Assembly (NCBI RefSeq): GCF_004796535.1
Contig: NZ_SPHY01000001.1
Coordinates: 1-64,000, forward strand
Reading direction: 5' to 3'
DNA length: 64,000 nt
DNA from: Sphingomonas flavalba
GTDB lineage: Bacteria; Pseudomonadota; Alphaproteobacteria; Sphingomonadales; Sphingomonadaceae
Below the pieces are notes generated by a model. The model saw only the letters and a list, made by a program, of their open reading frames with translations. It was not told the origin of the DNA and ran no database searches. Shown here piece after piece: positions 40,924-49,868 of the stretch; the first letter of the stretch is position 1, and each line of letters opens with the position of its first letter. A program made the position numbers and the translations under genes.

Positions 40924-42419
40924 CGCTCGGCGCGGGCGACGCAGCGGCGCGCGCGGCGCTGGCCGCCGGTCGCCCGGCGCTGGTCTGGCGGCGGCGGATC
41001 GCCGACACCGAAACCCCCGTCTCCGCCGCGCTGAAGCTGATCGAGCCGGGACGTGGCGATTATCTGCTCGAATCGGTCGAGGGCGGGCAGACGCGCGGCC
41101 GCCACAGCCTGATCGGCCTGGCGCCCGACCTGCTGTTCCGCGCTATCGGCGACCGCGCCGAGATCAACCGCCAATGGCTGACCGACCAGCGGGCGTTCGA
41201 ACCGGCCGAGGGCGACGCGCTGTCGGCGCTGCGCGCACTAGTCGCCGCCTGCCGGATGGAGGTGCCGCCGGAACTGCCCCGCGCGCTAGCCTGCCTGGTC
41301 GGCTATTTCGGCTATGAGACGATCGGGCTGGTCGAAAAGCTGCCGCGCCCGGCACCCAACCCGCTGGCACTGCCCGACATGCTCTTTGCCCGGCCGACGG
41401 TGATCCTGATCTTCGACCGGCTGACCGACGAGTTGTTCTTCGTCGCGCCGGTATGGCCGGGGGCGCCCGGCGGGGTCGACGCCGCCGTCGAGCGGATCGA
41501 GGCGGCGATGGCACGGCTAGCGCAGCCGCTGCCCGCCGAGGCCGCCCCCGCCGCCCTGCCGGAGATCGCCGCGACGCCGGTGCTGCCCGCCGGGCGCTAT
41601 GCGGAAATGGTCGCCGGCGCGCAGGCGCATATCGCCGCCGGCGACATTTTCCAGGTGGTGCTGGCCCAGCGTTTCACCACGCCGTTCGCCCTGCCGCCGT
41701 TCGCGCTGTACCGCGCGCTGCGCCGGGTCAATCCGTCGCCCTTCCTCTATTACCTCGACCTGCCCGGCTTCGCGCTGATCGGCAGTTCGCCGGAAATCCT
41801 GGTCCGCGCCCGCGACGGCGAGGTGACGATCCGCCCGCTGGCCGGCACCCGACCGCGCGGGCGCACGACCGCCGAGGACGCCGCCAACCGCGCCAGCCTG
41901 CTCGCCGACCCGAAGGAGCGGGCCGAGCACCTGATGCTGCTCGACCTGGGCCGCAACGACGTCGGCCGGGTCGCGGCGGCGGGCAGCGTGACGGTGACCG
42001 ACAGCTACGCGGTCGAGTATTACAGCCACGTCATGCACATCGTGTCGAACGTCGTCGGGCGGATCGCGCCCGGCAAGGACGCGCTCGACGCGCTGTTCGC
42101 CGGCTTCCCCGCCGGCACGGTCAGCGGCGCGCCCAAGGTCCGCGCCTGCGAGATCATCGCCGAACTGGAGCCGGAAACGCGCGGCGCCTACGCCGGCGGC
42201 GTCGGCTATTTCTCCCCCGACGGATCGATGGATTCGTGCATCGTGCTGCGCACCGCCGTGGTCAAGGACGGGGTGATGCACGTCCAGTCCGGCGCCGGCA
42301 TCGTCGCCGACAGCGACCCCGCCGCCGAACAGCGCGAATGCGAAGCCAAGGCCGGCGCCCTGTTCGCCGCCGCCCGCGAAGCCGCCCGCATCGCCGGAGA
42401 AGCGGGATTCGGGCAGTAG
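40920..42419 (+). CDS. trpE: Anthranilate synthase component I
   Basis: 499 residues. The chorismate-binding C-terminal domain is clear: GAQAHIAAGDIFQVVLAQRF, IRPLAGTRPRG, PAGTVSGAPKVRACEIIAEL and GAGIVADSDP. N-terminal YLLESVEGG with RHSLIG contributes to the Trp-feedback site. It makes anthranilate with TrpG. It starts with GTG overlapping the ppiD stop (GTGA). No leader-peptide attenuator lies between ppiD and trpE because the genes overlap. Confidence 0.95.
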   Translation: MTLGAGDAAARAALAAGRPALVWRRRIADTETPVSAALKLIEPGRGDYLLESVEGGQTRGRHSLIGLAPDLLFRAIGDRAEINRQWLTDQRAFEPAEGDALSALRALVAACRMEVPPELPRALACLVGYFGYETIGLVEKLPRPAPNPLALPDMLFARPTVILIFDRLTDELFFVAPVWPGAPGGVDAAVERIEAAMARLAQPLPAEAAPAALPEIAATPVLPAGRYAEMVAGAQAHIAAGDIFQVVLAQRFTTPFALPPFALYRALRRVNPSPFLYYLDLPGFALIGSSPEILVRARDGEVTIRPLAGTRPRGRTTAEDAANRASLLADPKERAEHLMLLDLGRNDVGRVAAAGSVTVTDSYAVEYYSHVMHIVSNVVGRIAPGKDALDALFAGFPAGTVSGAPKVRACEIIAELEPETRGAYAGGVGYFSPDGSMDSCIVLRTAVVKDGVMHVQSGAGIVADSDPAAEQRECEAKAGALFAAAREAARIAGEAGFGQ

Positions 42420-42477
42420 GCGTTTACCGGGCGCCAGCGTTTGCCAAGCGGCCTGTCGCGCGGCTAAGGGCGGCGGC

Positions 42478-43062
42478 ATGATCCTGGTCGTCGACAATTA
42501 TGACAGCTTCACCTGGAACCTGGTCCATTACCTGATGGAACTGGGCGCGGAGACGCGGGTGGTGCGCAACGATGCGCTGAGCGTGGGCGAGGCGATGGCG
42601 TCCGGGGCGGCGGGGTTCCTGATCTCTCCGGGGCCGGGGACGCCGGACGATGCCGGCATTTCGCTGGAGCTCGTCGCTGCCTGCGCGGAGGCCGGGCGGC
42701 CGCTGCTCGGCGTCTGCCTTGGCCATCAGGCGATCGGCCAGCATTTCGGCGGGCGGGTGGTGCGCGGCGGGCTGATGCACGGCAAGACCTCTCCGGTCGC
42801 GCATGACGGCAGCGGCGTGTTCGCCGGCATCCCCTCTCCGTTCACCGCGACGCGCTATCATTCGCTGATCGTCGACGCGCTGGCGCCGCCGCTGATCGCC
42901 AATGCGACCGCGCCGGACGGCAGCGTGATGGCGGCGCGGCACGAGAGCCTGCCGATCCACGGCGTGCAGTTCCACCCGGAGAGCATCGCCACCGAGCATG
43001 GCCATGCGCTGATCGCCAATTTCCTGCGGATCGCCGGGGCGAGCGCGGCGGTCGCGGCATGA
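42478..43062 (+). CDS. trpG: Anthranilate / aminodeoxychorismate synthase glutaminase component
   Basis: 194 residues. A class-I glutamine amidotransferase with the catalytic Cys in GVCLGHQAI, the oxyanion motif [11 protein letters not shown], and His/Glu in QFHPESIA. It starts 58 bp after trpE, and its stop overlaps trpD by 4 bp. A single copy probably serves both tryptophan and folate synthesis (a pabA role), which cannot be decided here. Confidence 0.94.
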   Translation: MILVVDNYDSFTWNLVHYLMELGAETRVVRNDALSVGEAMASGAAGFLISPGPGTPDDAGISLELVAACAEAGRPLLGVCLGHQAIGQHFGGRVVRGGLMHGKTSPVAHDGSGVFAGIPSPFTATRYHSLIVDALAPPLIANATAPDGSVMAARHESLPIHGVQFHPESIATEHGHALIANFLRIAGASAAVAA

Positions 43063-44060
43063 CCGTCACGACAGGGCTGCCCGATCCGGCGACGCCGCTG
43101 GACGCCGAGACCGCGCGCGCGGCGTTCGACGCGATCCTCGACGGGCGCTGCGCCGACGACGCCGTCGCCGCCTTCCTTGTCGGCATGACGGTACGGGACG
43201 AGACGAGCACCGAGATCGCCGCCGCCGCGCGGGCGATGCGGGCGCGGATGATCCCGGTCGCGGCGCCCGAAGGGGCGATCGACGTGTGCGGGACCGGCGG
43301 CGACGGCGCCCACAGCCTGAACATCTCCACCGCCGTCGCCATCGTCGTCGCGGCGTGCGGCGTGCCGGTCGCCAAGCACGGCAACCGCGCCGCTTCATCC
43401 AAGGCTGGCGCCGCCGACACGCTGGAGGCGATGGGCCTGAACCTGGCCCGCGCATCGGAACGGGCGGAGGAGACGCTGGGCGACATCGGCATCGCCTTCC
43501 TGTTCGCGCAGACCCACCACCCGGCACTTGGCCGGCTGGCGCATATTCGGCGGACGATCGGGCGGCGGACGATCTTCAACCTGCTCGGCCCGCTGGCGAA
43601 CCCGGCGCGGGTGACCCGCCAGCTTATCGGCGTCGCGCGGGTCGATTACCTGCCGACGGTGGCCGGCGCGCTCGATCAGCTTGGCGCCGACGCGGCGCTG
43701 GTCGTGTCCGGCGAGGAAAGCCTGGACGAGCTGTCGATCGCCGGGCCGAGCCGGATGGTGCAGCTCGGCACCTGCGGCAGCGCCACGGTGACCGTCACGC
43801 CGGAGGACGCCGGGCTGCCCCGCCACGGGCTGGACGCGATCCGCGGCGGCGATCCGGCGTTCAACGCCGCCGCGCTCGGCGCGCTGCTGATCGGTGCGGA
43901 AAGCCCGTATCGCGACGCGGTGCTGCTGAACGCCGCCGCCGCGCTGATCGTTGCCGGCCACGCGGCGACGCTGGCCGAGGGCGCCGAGGAAGCGGCCGAG
44001 GCGATCGACCGGGGACTGGCCAAGGCGCTGCTCGACTGCTGGATCGCGACCTGCCGATGA
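43059..44060 (+). CDS. trpD: Anthranilate phosphoribosyltransferase
   Basis: 333 residues. The PRPP-binding motif is [17 protein letters not shown] and [12 protein letters not shown], followed by [20 protein letters not shown] and [11 protein letters not shown]. It joins anthranilate to PRPP in the second step of tryptophan synthesis. ATGA overlaps occur at both ends with trpG and trpC, showing a tightly coupled operon. Confidence 0.95.
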   Translation: MTVTTGLPDPATPLDAETARAAFDAILDGRCADDAVAAFLVGMTVRDETSTEIAAAARAMRARMIPVAAPEGAIDVCGTGGDGAHSLNISTAVAIVVAACGVPVAKHGNRAASSKAGAADTLEAMGLNLARASERAEETLGDIGIAFLFAQTHHPALGRLAHIRRTIGRRTIFNLLGPLANPARVTRQLIGVARVDYLPTVAGALDQLGADAALVVSGEESLDELSIAGPSRMVQLGTCGSATVTVTPEDAGLPRHGLDAIRGGDPAFNAAALGALLIGAESPYRDAVLLNAAAALIVAGHAATLAEGAEEAAEAIDRGLAKALLDCWIATCR

Positions 44061-44839
44061 CCGACATGCTGGAGACGATCTGCGCGACGACGCGAGCGGA
44101 GGTGGCCCGGCGCAAGGCGGCGCGGCCGCAGGCCGACATCGAAGCCGCGATCGCCGGGCAGACGCCGCCGCGCGGCTTCCGCGCCGCGCTCGACGCGATG
44201 CCGGGTCACGCGCTGATCGCCGAGATCAAGAAGGCCAGCCCGTCCAAGGGGCTGATCCGCGCCGATTTCGACCCGCCGGCCCACGCCCGCGCCTATCAGG
44301 CCGGCGGCGCGGCCTGCCTGTCCGTGCTGACCGACACGCCCTATTTCCAGGGCCATGCCGACTATCTGGTCGCGGCGCGCGCCGCCTGCACGCTGCCGGT
44401 GCTGCGCAAGGACTTCATGGTCGACCCGTGGCAGGTGGCGGAAGCGCGGGCGATGGGCGCCGACGCGATCCTGATCATCGTTGCCGCCCTCGACGACGGG
44501 CAGATGGCCGAGATCGAGGCAGCGGCGATCGACCAGGGCATGGACGCGCTGGTCGAGGTCCACGACGCAGCGGAGCTGGAGCGGGCGCTGCGCCTGCGAT
44601 CGCGTCTGATCGGGGTCAACAACCGCAACCTGCGCGACTTCTCGGTCGATTTCGAACGGACCTACGAGCTGGTCGGCCGGGCGCCGGCCGGCTGCACCTT
44701 CGTTGCCGAAAGCGGGCTGGGCAGCGCCGCCGACCTGGACGCGATGGCTGCCCACGGCGTGCGCTGCTTCCTGGTCGGCGAAGCGCTGATGCGCGAGAAC
44801 GACGTCGAGGCGGCGACGCGGCGGCTGCTCGGGCGATAG
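44057..44839 (+). CDS. trpC: Indole-3-glycerol-phosphate synthase
   Basis: 260 residues, TIM barrel. [15 protein letters not shown] and the Lys in [12 protein letters not shown] are the active-site segments; [11 protein letters not shown] and [11 protein letters not shown] bind substrate. It forms the indole ring. The start overlaps trpD by 4 bp (ATGA). trpB, trpA and trpF are not in the window. moaC and moeA, which I recall lying after trpC in some relatives, are absent; lexA follows directly. Confidence 0.95.
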   Translation: MTDMLETICATTRAEVARRKAARPQADIEAAIAGQTPPRGFRAALDAMPGHALIAEIKKASPSKGLIRADFDPPAHARAYQAGGAACLSVLTDTPYFQGHADYLVAARAACTLPVLRKDFMVDPWQVAEARAMGADAILIIVAALDDGQMAEIEAAAIDQGMDALVEVHDAAELERALRLRSRLIGVNNRNLRDFSVDFERTYELVGRAPAGCTFVAESGLGSAADLDAMAAHGVRCFLVGEALMRENDVEAATRRLLGR

Positions 44840-44896
44840 GCGCTCGGGACGGCGCCAACCGCCGGCGCTTGACGCGGGCGCGGATGTTTCCTACAC

Positions 44897-44911
44897 GTTC
44901 TCCGTTCGTTC
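44897..44911 (+). promoter_or_regulatory. LexA box (GTTC-N7-GTTC)
   Basis: GTTC at 44897-44900 and GTTC at 44908-44911 are spaced by exactly seven bases, the direct-repeat operator used by alphaproteobacterial LexA. It ends 15 bp before the lexA start, as expected for self-repression. The spacer itself contains another GTTC at 44904-44907. Confidence 0.8.
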
Positions 44912-44926
44912 CAGCGGAGACATACG

Positions 44927-45580
44927 ATGCTGACGCGCAAGCAACATGAACTGATCTGCTTCATCCACGACCGGCTGGCCGAAAGCGGCGTGTCGCCGTC
45001 GTTCGAGGAGATGAAGGAGGCGCTGGACCTGAAGTCCAAGTCCGGGGTCCACCGGCTGGTCAACGCGCTGGTCGAGCGCGGCTATATCCGCCGTCTGCCC
45101 AACCGCGCCCGCGCGCTGGAGGTGCTGCGCGCGCCGGAGCGGCCGAAGAACGCCGGCGCCGCGCGATCCGCCCCGACCCCGCCGCCGATCGCCGCCAACG
45201 ACGTGCTGGAGATCCCGCTGCACGGCCGCATCGCCGCCGGCCTGCCGATCGAGGCGCTGGAAGGGCAGAGCATGTTGTCGGTGCCGGCGGCGCTGCTCGG
45301 CAATGGCGAGCATTACGCGCTGGAAGTGTCGGGCGATTCGATGGTCGAGGCCGGTATCCTCGACGGCGACTATGCGCTGATCCGCCGCGCCGACACCGCC
45401 CGGGACGGCCAGATCGTCGTCGCGCTGATCGACGACAACGAGGCGACGCTGAAATATTACCGCCACGAAGGCGCGATGGTGCGGCTCGACCCGGCCAACC
45501 GCGCTTATGACCCGCAACGCTACCATCCCGACCAGATCCGCGTTCAGGGCCAACTGGCCGGCCTGCTGCGCCGCTACTGA
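44927..45580 (+). CDS. lexA: SOS repressor LexA
   Basis: 217 residues. The winged-helix DNA-binding domain begins [17 protein letters not shown], with [20 protein letters not shown] as recognition helix region. The Ala-Gly cleavage site is A104-G105 ([12 protein letters not shown]). Catalytic Ser138 (SGDSMVEAG) and Lys176 (EATLKYYRH) are in place. RecA-stimulated self-cleavage turns on DNA-repair genes. A LexA box lies at 44897-44911 and a hairpin follows directly after the stop. Confidence 0.96.
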   Translation: MLTRKQHELICFIHDRLAESGVSPSFEEMKEALDLKSKSGVHRLVNALVERGYIRRLPNRARALEVLRAPERPKNAGAARSAPTPPPIAANDVLEIPLHGRIAAGLPIEALEGQSMLSVPAALLGNGEHYALEVSGDSMVEAGILDGDYALIRRADTARDGQIVVALIDDNEATLKYYRHEGAMVRLDPANRAYDPQRYHPDQIRVQGQLAGLLRRY

Positions 45581-45583
45581 GCA

Positions 45584-45603
45584 CAGAGCCGGGCGCGGCT
45601 CTG
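45584..45603 (+). terminator. Hairpin just after lexA
   Basis: CAGAGCC at 45584-45590 and GGCTCTG at 45597-45603 form a 7-bp stem with a 6-base loop, three bases after the lexA stop codon. No T-run follows, so it may end transcription weakly or protect the 3' end. Confidence 0.5.
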
Positions 45604-46084
45604 CAAGGCGGGCGGACGCGACGCGGTTCGTGTTGCGCCACGGGTGAAGGCGGACGGGCACCGGGTGCGGGCGACAGGCCGATGGGGTCGGCGCCATGGC
45701 GCGCGGGTGGGGCACGCGGCGTGCTCTCACCGCCGCTGGCGGGTTTGACGGGGCGGCTGTTTCCGGCGCGTGGTTCGGCTGCCGGCCCCTCCTGCACGCG
45801 GCGCTTTTTGGAGAGTCCGGCAGGTGAGTTCCGCCTGTGTGGATTGCCGCGCCCTTTCGGGGCTCGCAATGACGATCCTGCTTTGCGCCCCTTCGGGAGC
45901 CCGCAATGCCGGCTGCGATCTTGTCGGCTGAGGTTTGCCGGCGTTACGCCGGACGGGTCGGATTGGATGCGGGCGGCAGGCGGACGGGGCGTTTGCCCGG
46001 CCTGCCGGCGGCGGGCTGACAGGTCTGCGCGAACCGCCGGCGGTCATCGGTGTGGAGGCGGGATGGCGGCCGGCTGCACAGCAG

Positions 46085-46112
46085 AAGGGCGGCCCCTTGC
46101 GGGACCGCCCTT
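46085..46112 (-). terminator. Hairpin downstream of the tonB/exb operon
   Basis: AAGGGCGG...CCGCCCTT arms (46085-46092 and 46105-46112) extend to 12 bp with one G-U pair, around a 4-base loop, 40 bp past the exbD stop. No clear T-run, but its place suits the end of the minus-strand operon. Confidence 0.55.
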
Positions 46113-46152
46113 GCCGATGGTTATCCGATCGTCCGGCTAGCGGACGCAGACG

Positions 46153-46584
46153 TTACTTGCCGAACACCGCATATTGTTCGTTGCCGACAAAGCCCATCTT
46201 GGTCACGCCCGAGCGCTTGACCACGGCCAGAACCCGGTCGACGACCTCGTAGCGGGCCTGCGGATCCGGCTGGATGTGCAGTTCCGGCTCCGGCGTCATG
46301 ACCTTGGTCCGGTCCAGATACTGGCGCAGCGTCACCAGATCGATCGGCGAACCATTCCACAGCACGACGCCACGGGGGTCGATGCTGAGCTGGTTCTTGT
46401 CCGGCTCGACCGGAGGCGGGTTCTTCTGGTCCGAATTGGCCGGAAGATCGATCTTCACCGCGTGGGTCTGGATCGGGATGGTGATGATGAACATGATGAG
46501 CAGAACGAGCAGGACGTCGATCAACGGCGTCGTGTTAATTTCCATCATCGGGGCGCCGTCGTCGCGGCCACCGCTCATTGCCAT
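46153..46584 (-). CDS. exbD: ExbD/TolR-family biopolymer transport protein (second copy)
   Basis: 143 residues with one N-terminal helix carrying the essential Asp (MEINTTPLIDVLLVLLIMFI) and a periplasmic domain (IDLPANSDQKN..., LDRTKVMTPEPELHIQPD). It is the last gene of tonB-exbB-exbD-exbD and uses the proton gradient to energise TonB. Two unequal ExbD proteins in one operon are usual in sphingomonads, xanthomonads and Caulobacter. Confidence 0.93.
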   Translation of the reverse strand: MAMSGGRDDGAPMMEINTTPLIDVLLVLLIMFIITIPIQTHAVKIDLPANSDQKNPPPVEPDKNQLSIDPRGVVLWNGSPIDLVTLRQYLDRTKVMTPEPELHIQPDPQARYEVVDRVLAVVKRSGVTKMGFVGNEQYAVFGK

Positions 46585-46610
46585 GTTGTGTTACTCCTTG
46601 GCAGTCGGTC

Positions 46611-47090
46611 TCAGAGACGCGTGACGACGCCGCCGGGCGGCGGTTCGGAAATGAAGCCGACCCGCGCGAAGCCAGCCCGCTGCATCGTGAAGATCGTGCC
46701 GCCGATGCACCGGTAGGGCGTGTTCACGTCACCGCGAATGTGGACTTCGGGCAGTTCGAGGCCGGGGGCGTTGACGCCGCCCTGCTTCTCGATCTCCAAC
46801 TTCAGCTTGTCGACCGCGCGATTGAGCAGTTCCGTCGAGTTCACTCGCGTCTGATTCCAGTAGACCTCACAAGCACCGGTATCGCTTGCCTTGACCGACA
46901 GCGAGACATTCTCCGGCTTGGTGGTGGTCGGATCGAACCGAACGTCGGGCAGCTTGACCGGCACGGTCTGGATCACGACCGGAATTGCGATCAGGAAAAC
47001 GATCAGCAACACCAGCATGACGTCCGTGAGCGGGACGACGTTGATGTCCGACATCGGAACATCCGTATCTCCGCCGACAGTGTGAGACAT
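46611..47090 (-). CDS. exbD: ExbD/TolR-family biopolymer transport protein (first copy)
   Basis: 159 residues. The membrane helix with the proton-carrying Asp is MSDINVVPLTDVMLVLLIVF. The periplasmic domain is longer than in the second copy and has two Cys (GACEVYW, YRCIGG) that could pair. It lies 26 bp before the second exbD and 102 bp after exbB. Confidence 0.93.
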   Translation of the reverse strand: MSHTVGGDTDVPMSDINVVPLTDVMLVLLIVFLIAIPVVIQTVPVKLPDVRFDPTTTKPENVSLSVKASDTGACEVYWNQTRVNSTELLNRAVDKLKLEIEKQGGVNAPGLELPEVHIRGDVNTPYRCIGGTIFTMQRAGFARVGFISEPPPGGVVTRL

Positions 47091-47146
47091 AATCTAGGAT
47101 CCTATCCGTCACATTCATTATGTCCGCCCTATAGCGAGGCGGAGGA

Positions 47147-47184
47147 GAAGGGGGGCCGGCGCCCGAGGCTACCCGCCCCCCTTC
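47147..47184 (-). terminator. Hairpin between exbB and exbD
   Basis: GAAGGGGGG at 47147-47155 and CCCCCCTTC at 47176-47184 are perfect 9-bp arms around a 20-base loop in the exbB-exbD gap. It could dampen transcription or stabilise the upstream mRNA so that exbB is made in excess, which suits the ExbB:ExbD ratio. Confidence 0.5.
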
Positions 47185-47192
47185 CTGCGCAC

Positions 47193-47996
47193 TTAGGCCT
47201 TCGGCGGCGTCGAACCACCACCCGGCGTGCCCGGACGGGCGGGCGCCGCGGCGGGGCGAGCCGGCGCGGCCTTGCCGGCGGCGACCGGCCGAACGTTGCC
47301 GCTCGAGCTCAGGTAGCTCTGAACGTCGTTGACGAAGCCGTCCAGATCCTCGGCGATCACCTTGTTGCGACGCTGCAGCCAGTTGTAGGCAAGCACCGCC
47401 GGCACGGCGACGACCAGGCCGAGCGCGGTCATGATCAGCGCTTCACCGACCGGACCGGCAACCGCGTCGATCGACGCCTGACCGGCGAGACCGATCTTGA
47501 TCAGCGCGCGGTAGATGCCGACCACGGTACCGAACAGACCGATGAACGGCGCCGTCGCACCCACGGTGGCGAGGAACGGAAGCCCGCCGCCCTCGAGGCT
47601 GGACGAGATCAGCGCGCGGCTGCGGCCGAGCGCGGCATCCGTCCAGTCGTGCGCCTCGATCGAGCTGTCGGTCAGCTTGGCGTGCTGCTCCTGCGCGGCG
47701 ATCGCGTCGTCGACGATCTGGCGATAGGCGGAGTCCTTCTCCAGCTTCGCGGCACCGTCCTTCAGGTTGGTCAGGTTCCAGAAGCTGGCGCGGACGCGCC
47801 GCGTCTGGCTCATGATCCGGTGCTGTTCGTAGAGCTTGGTGAACAGAACGTAGAACGAGAACACCGACATGATCATCAGGATGGCGAACGTCGACTGGGC
47901 GATGATGCCGCCCTGCTGAAGCGCCGGGACCAGGCCGTACGGATTCTCCCCGGCCGGTTCGGCCGCGCCGGCGGCGGCCATGAGCTGGATCAACAT
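47193..47996 (-). CDS. exbB: MotA/TolQ/ExbB-type proton channel protein
   Basis: 267 residues, three membrane helices. The helix 2-3 signature is ALGRSRALISSSLEGGGLPF, then FIGLFGTVVGIYRAL and GEALIMTALGLVVAVPAVLAYNW. The C-terminus is a Pro/Ala tail. It forms the proton channel with ExbD that energises TonB. GAGGAAA precedes the ATG. It is 75 bp after tonB, with a strong hairpin in between. Confidence 0.94.
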   Translation of the reverse strand: MLIQLMAAAGAAEPAGENPYGLVPALQQGGIIAQSTFAILMIMSVFSFYVLFTKLYEQHRIMSQTRRVRASFWNLTNLKDGAAKLEKDSAYRQIVDDAIAAQEQHAKLTDSSIEAHDWTDAALGRSRALISSSLEGGGLPFLATVGATAPFIGLFGTVVGIYRALIKIGLAGQASIDAVAGPVGEALIMTALGLVVAVPAVLAYNWLQRRNKVIAEDLDGFVNDVQSYLSSSGNVRPVAAGKAAPARPAAAPARPGTPGGGSTPPKA

Positions 47997-48037
47997 ATTG
48001 TTTTCCTCACAAGTGCTTATGTCTGTTGAGCATCAAG

Positions 48038-48064
48038 CCAACCTGGCCCGCCGGGCCAGGTTGG
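48038..48064 (-). terminator. Perfect 12-bp hairpin between tonB and exbB
   Basis: CCAACCTGGCCC (48038-48049) and GGGCCAGGTTGG (48053-48064) pair perfectly around a 3-base loop, just after the tonB stop. No T-run follows on the minus strand. It would be a strong intercistronic structure acting as partial terminator or RNA end-protector. Confidence 0.6.
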
Positions 48065-48071
48065 CCGGTTG

Positions 48072-48722
48072 TTATTTCGGCAGCACCCACCGCACGCGTC
48101 GCGATGACGTCGAACGAATGGGATTCCCCGCCTGGTCAAGCGCCGCCTTGTAACGGCCGCGACGCGTGATCAACCTGCAAGCGGCGTCATCGAGTTCCTT
48201 GGAACCGCTCGAATCCGTCACGTGGCAATTTTCCACGCGGCCCTGCTCGTTGATCTCCCAGGCAATGGCACTGGTGCCCTGCTCCTCACGACGCTGGGCG
48301 CCGGGCGGATAGTCAGCATCGGTGATCCAGTTCGCCGGATTACCGGACGCAGCCGCAGCCTTGCTGATCGCCGGAGGGGGTGGCGGAGGCGGCGGGGGCG
48401 GCGGTTTCGGCGGCTCGGGCCGCGCGACCGGCTGGGTGAATATGACCGGCGCAGCGGTCACGGTTGGCGCCTGCACGATCGGCGGAGGCGCAACCACCGG
48501 TGGCGGCGGAAGCGGTTGATCCGGCGGCGGCGGTGGCGGCGGCTCCTCAGGTGGCGGCGGCTCGTCCGCGACGTCAAAGGTCTTCAGGTCCTCCTGGACC
48601 TTCTTGATCACGTTGAACGCGAGACCCGTGACGAACGCATAGCCGAGGACAGCGTGAAGAAGCAGGACGACGACAATCGCCCCGATCTTTCCGCCACCCA
48701 TTTTCTGGTCAGCGTAGGCCAT
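48072..48722 (-). CDS. tonB: TonB-family energy-transducing protein
   Basis: 216 residues. The N-terminal anchor is at about 12-30 (GAIVVVLLLHAVLGYAF). The middle is very Pro-rich (about 50-125), and the C-terminal TonB domain (GRVENCHVTDSSGSKELDDA, then ACRLITRRGRYKAALD) contacts TonB-dependent receptors. It spans the periplasm and passes energy from ExbB/ExbD. It is first in a tonB-exbB-exbD-exbD operon. I did not find a clear Fur box in the 236 bp upstream. Confidence 0.92.
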   Translation of the reverse strand: MAYADQKMGGGKIGAIVVVLLLHAVLGYAFVTGLAFNVIKKVQEDLKTFDVADEPPPPEEPPPPPPPDQPLPPPPVVAPPPIVQAPTVTAAPVIFTQPVARPEPPKPPPPPPPPPPPAISKAAAASGNPANWITDADYPPGAQRREEQGTSAIAWEINEQGRVENCHVTDSSGSKELDDAACRLITRRGRYKAALDQAGNPIRSTSSRRVRWVLPK

Positions 48723-48958
48723 TCAGAAACGACACTCCCTCTTACCCCTGCCACGGCCGCCACATCAGCGCGGCCGCGACGAAATTGGCAACAACCCCGG
48801 TCCGCCCTGCATTATGATCTCATCCGGCGGAGGCGGGTTGTCTATCGCGCAACAACGTCGGAACGCAAACGCTTTGTCCCGACTTTGAGTATCGGTGATG
48901 GATATGGCAGTAATGCTGCACCGCACCGCCCGGAGCGGACGGAGACGGTGGAGGACCG

Positions 48959-49804
48959 ATGCGCATATTGACGACCCTGGCGCTACTGTTGGCAGCTACC
49001 GGCATGCATGCCGCCCAAATGACTGATAAACAATCGGTTAACATGGGCGCGGAGGCCCCACCCTATACCTATGCGGACCTCGCCGACCTGGCCCTTGCCG
49101 CCCCTGTCGTGTTGTCCGGAACGGTGGCGAAAACGGTCCGGCTGAAGGGCGAACAGGCGGCCGGCGTCCCCCCCGGCAAGGTCCGGCTCTACGTTACCGT
49201 CACCGTCGCGACGTTGATTCGCGGGGCCAACGGGATCCCTTCAACCGTGAACTATCTCGTCGACCTGCCGCTCGATTCGCGGGGCCGCCCGCCCAAGCTG
49301 AAAAAGGCGCAGGTCATTCTCCTCGCCGCCGCCGCGCAAGGTGGCGACCTGCGCCTTGTCGCCCCCGACGCGCAACTGCCGTGGGCGGCGGAAGCCGAGG
49401 CGACGCTGCGCGCGATCCTGAAGGAAGCGACCGCCGCCGACGCGCCGCCGCCGATCACCGGCGTCGGCAGCGCGTTCCACGTGCCGGGCAACCTGCCGGG
49501 GGAAAGCGAAACCCAGATTTTCCTGCGCACCGCCGATCGCCGCCCGGTTTCGCTGAGCGTGCTGCGCCGCCCCGGCGCGGCGCCCGGCTGGTCGGTCGCG
49601 CTGAGCGAGATCGTCGACGAGGCGGCCGCACCGCCGCCGCCGGCCAGCCTGCTGTGGTACCGGCTGGCCTGCGGCCTGCCCCGAACGCTGCCCTACGAGG
49701 CGCTTGCCGGCGCCGACCCGGCGCAGGCGGAGATGATTCGCGCGGATTATCAGGTGGTGATCCGCCAGCTCGGCCCGTGCGAGCGCAGCCGGCAGCGGGA
49801 TTAG
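48959..49804 (+). CDS. Secreted protein of unknown function
   Basis: 281 residues. The signal peptide is MRILTTLALLLAATGMHA. The mature part begins PPYTYADLADLALAAPVVLS, with a repeat-like GTVAKTVRLKGEQAAGVPPG and VRLYVTVTVATLIRG, suggesting a beta-rich domain; the end has LACGLPRTLPYEALAGADP. It looks like a conserved sphingomonad hypothetical, but I cannot name a family. GGAGGACCG precedes the ATG. It is divergent from tonB. Confidence 0.75.
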   Translation: MRILTTLALLLAATGMHAAQMTDKQSVNMGAEAPPYTYADLADLALAAPVVLSGTVAKTVRLKGEQAAGVPPGKVRLYVTVTVATLIRGANGIPSTVNYLVDLPLDSRGRPPKLKKAQVILLAAAAQGGDLRLVAPDAQLPWAAEAEATLRAILKEATAADAPPPITGVGSAFHVPGNLPGESETQIFLRTADRRPVSLSVLRRPGAAPGWSVALSEIVDEAAAPPPPASLLWYRLACGLPRTLPYEALAGADPAQAEMIRADYQVVIRQLGPCERSRQRD

Positions 49805-49868
49805 GGCGGCTCGCCATTCAGAAGATGGCGGGCCGTCCCGGAGCGCGGTCATTGGTGATGGGACCGTC

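Larger units (their letters stand above)
45581..46152. other. 572-bp gap between lexA and exbD with no supported gene
   Basis: The longest gene-free stretch of the window. Open frames exist (for example 45682-46140 on the plus strand) but give Arg/Gly/Pro/Cys-rich proteins with no family look and no good start sites. It contains the lexA-end hairpin, a unit of the ATTGC...GCAAT repeat family at 45840-45872, a near copy at 45882-45906, and the exbD-side hairpin at 46085-46112. It may be remains of an eroded gene; comEC, which I recall following lexA in relatives, is not present. Confidence 0.6.

Noticed and set aside
45682-46140. A 152-codon frame in the lexA-exbD gap
   Set aside because: Gly/Arg/Cys/Pro-rich, runs through repeat units, has no clear start site and no family look.
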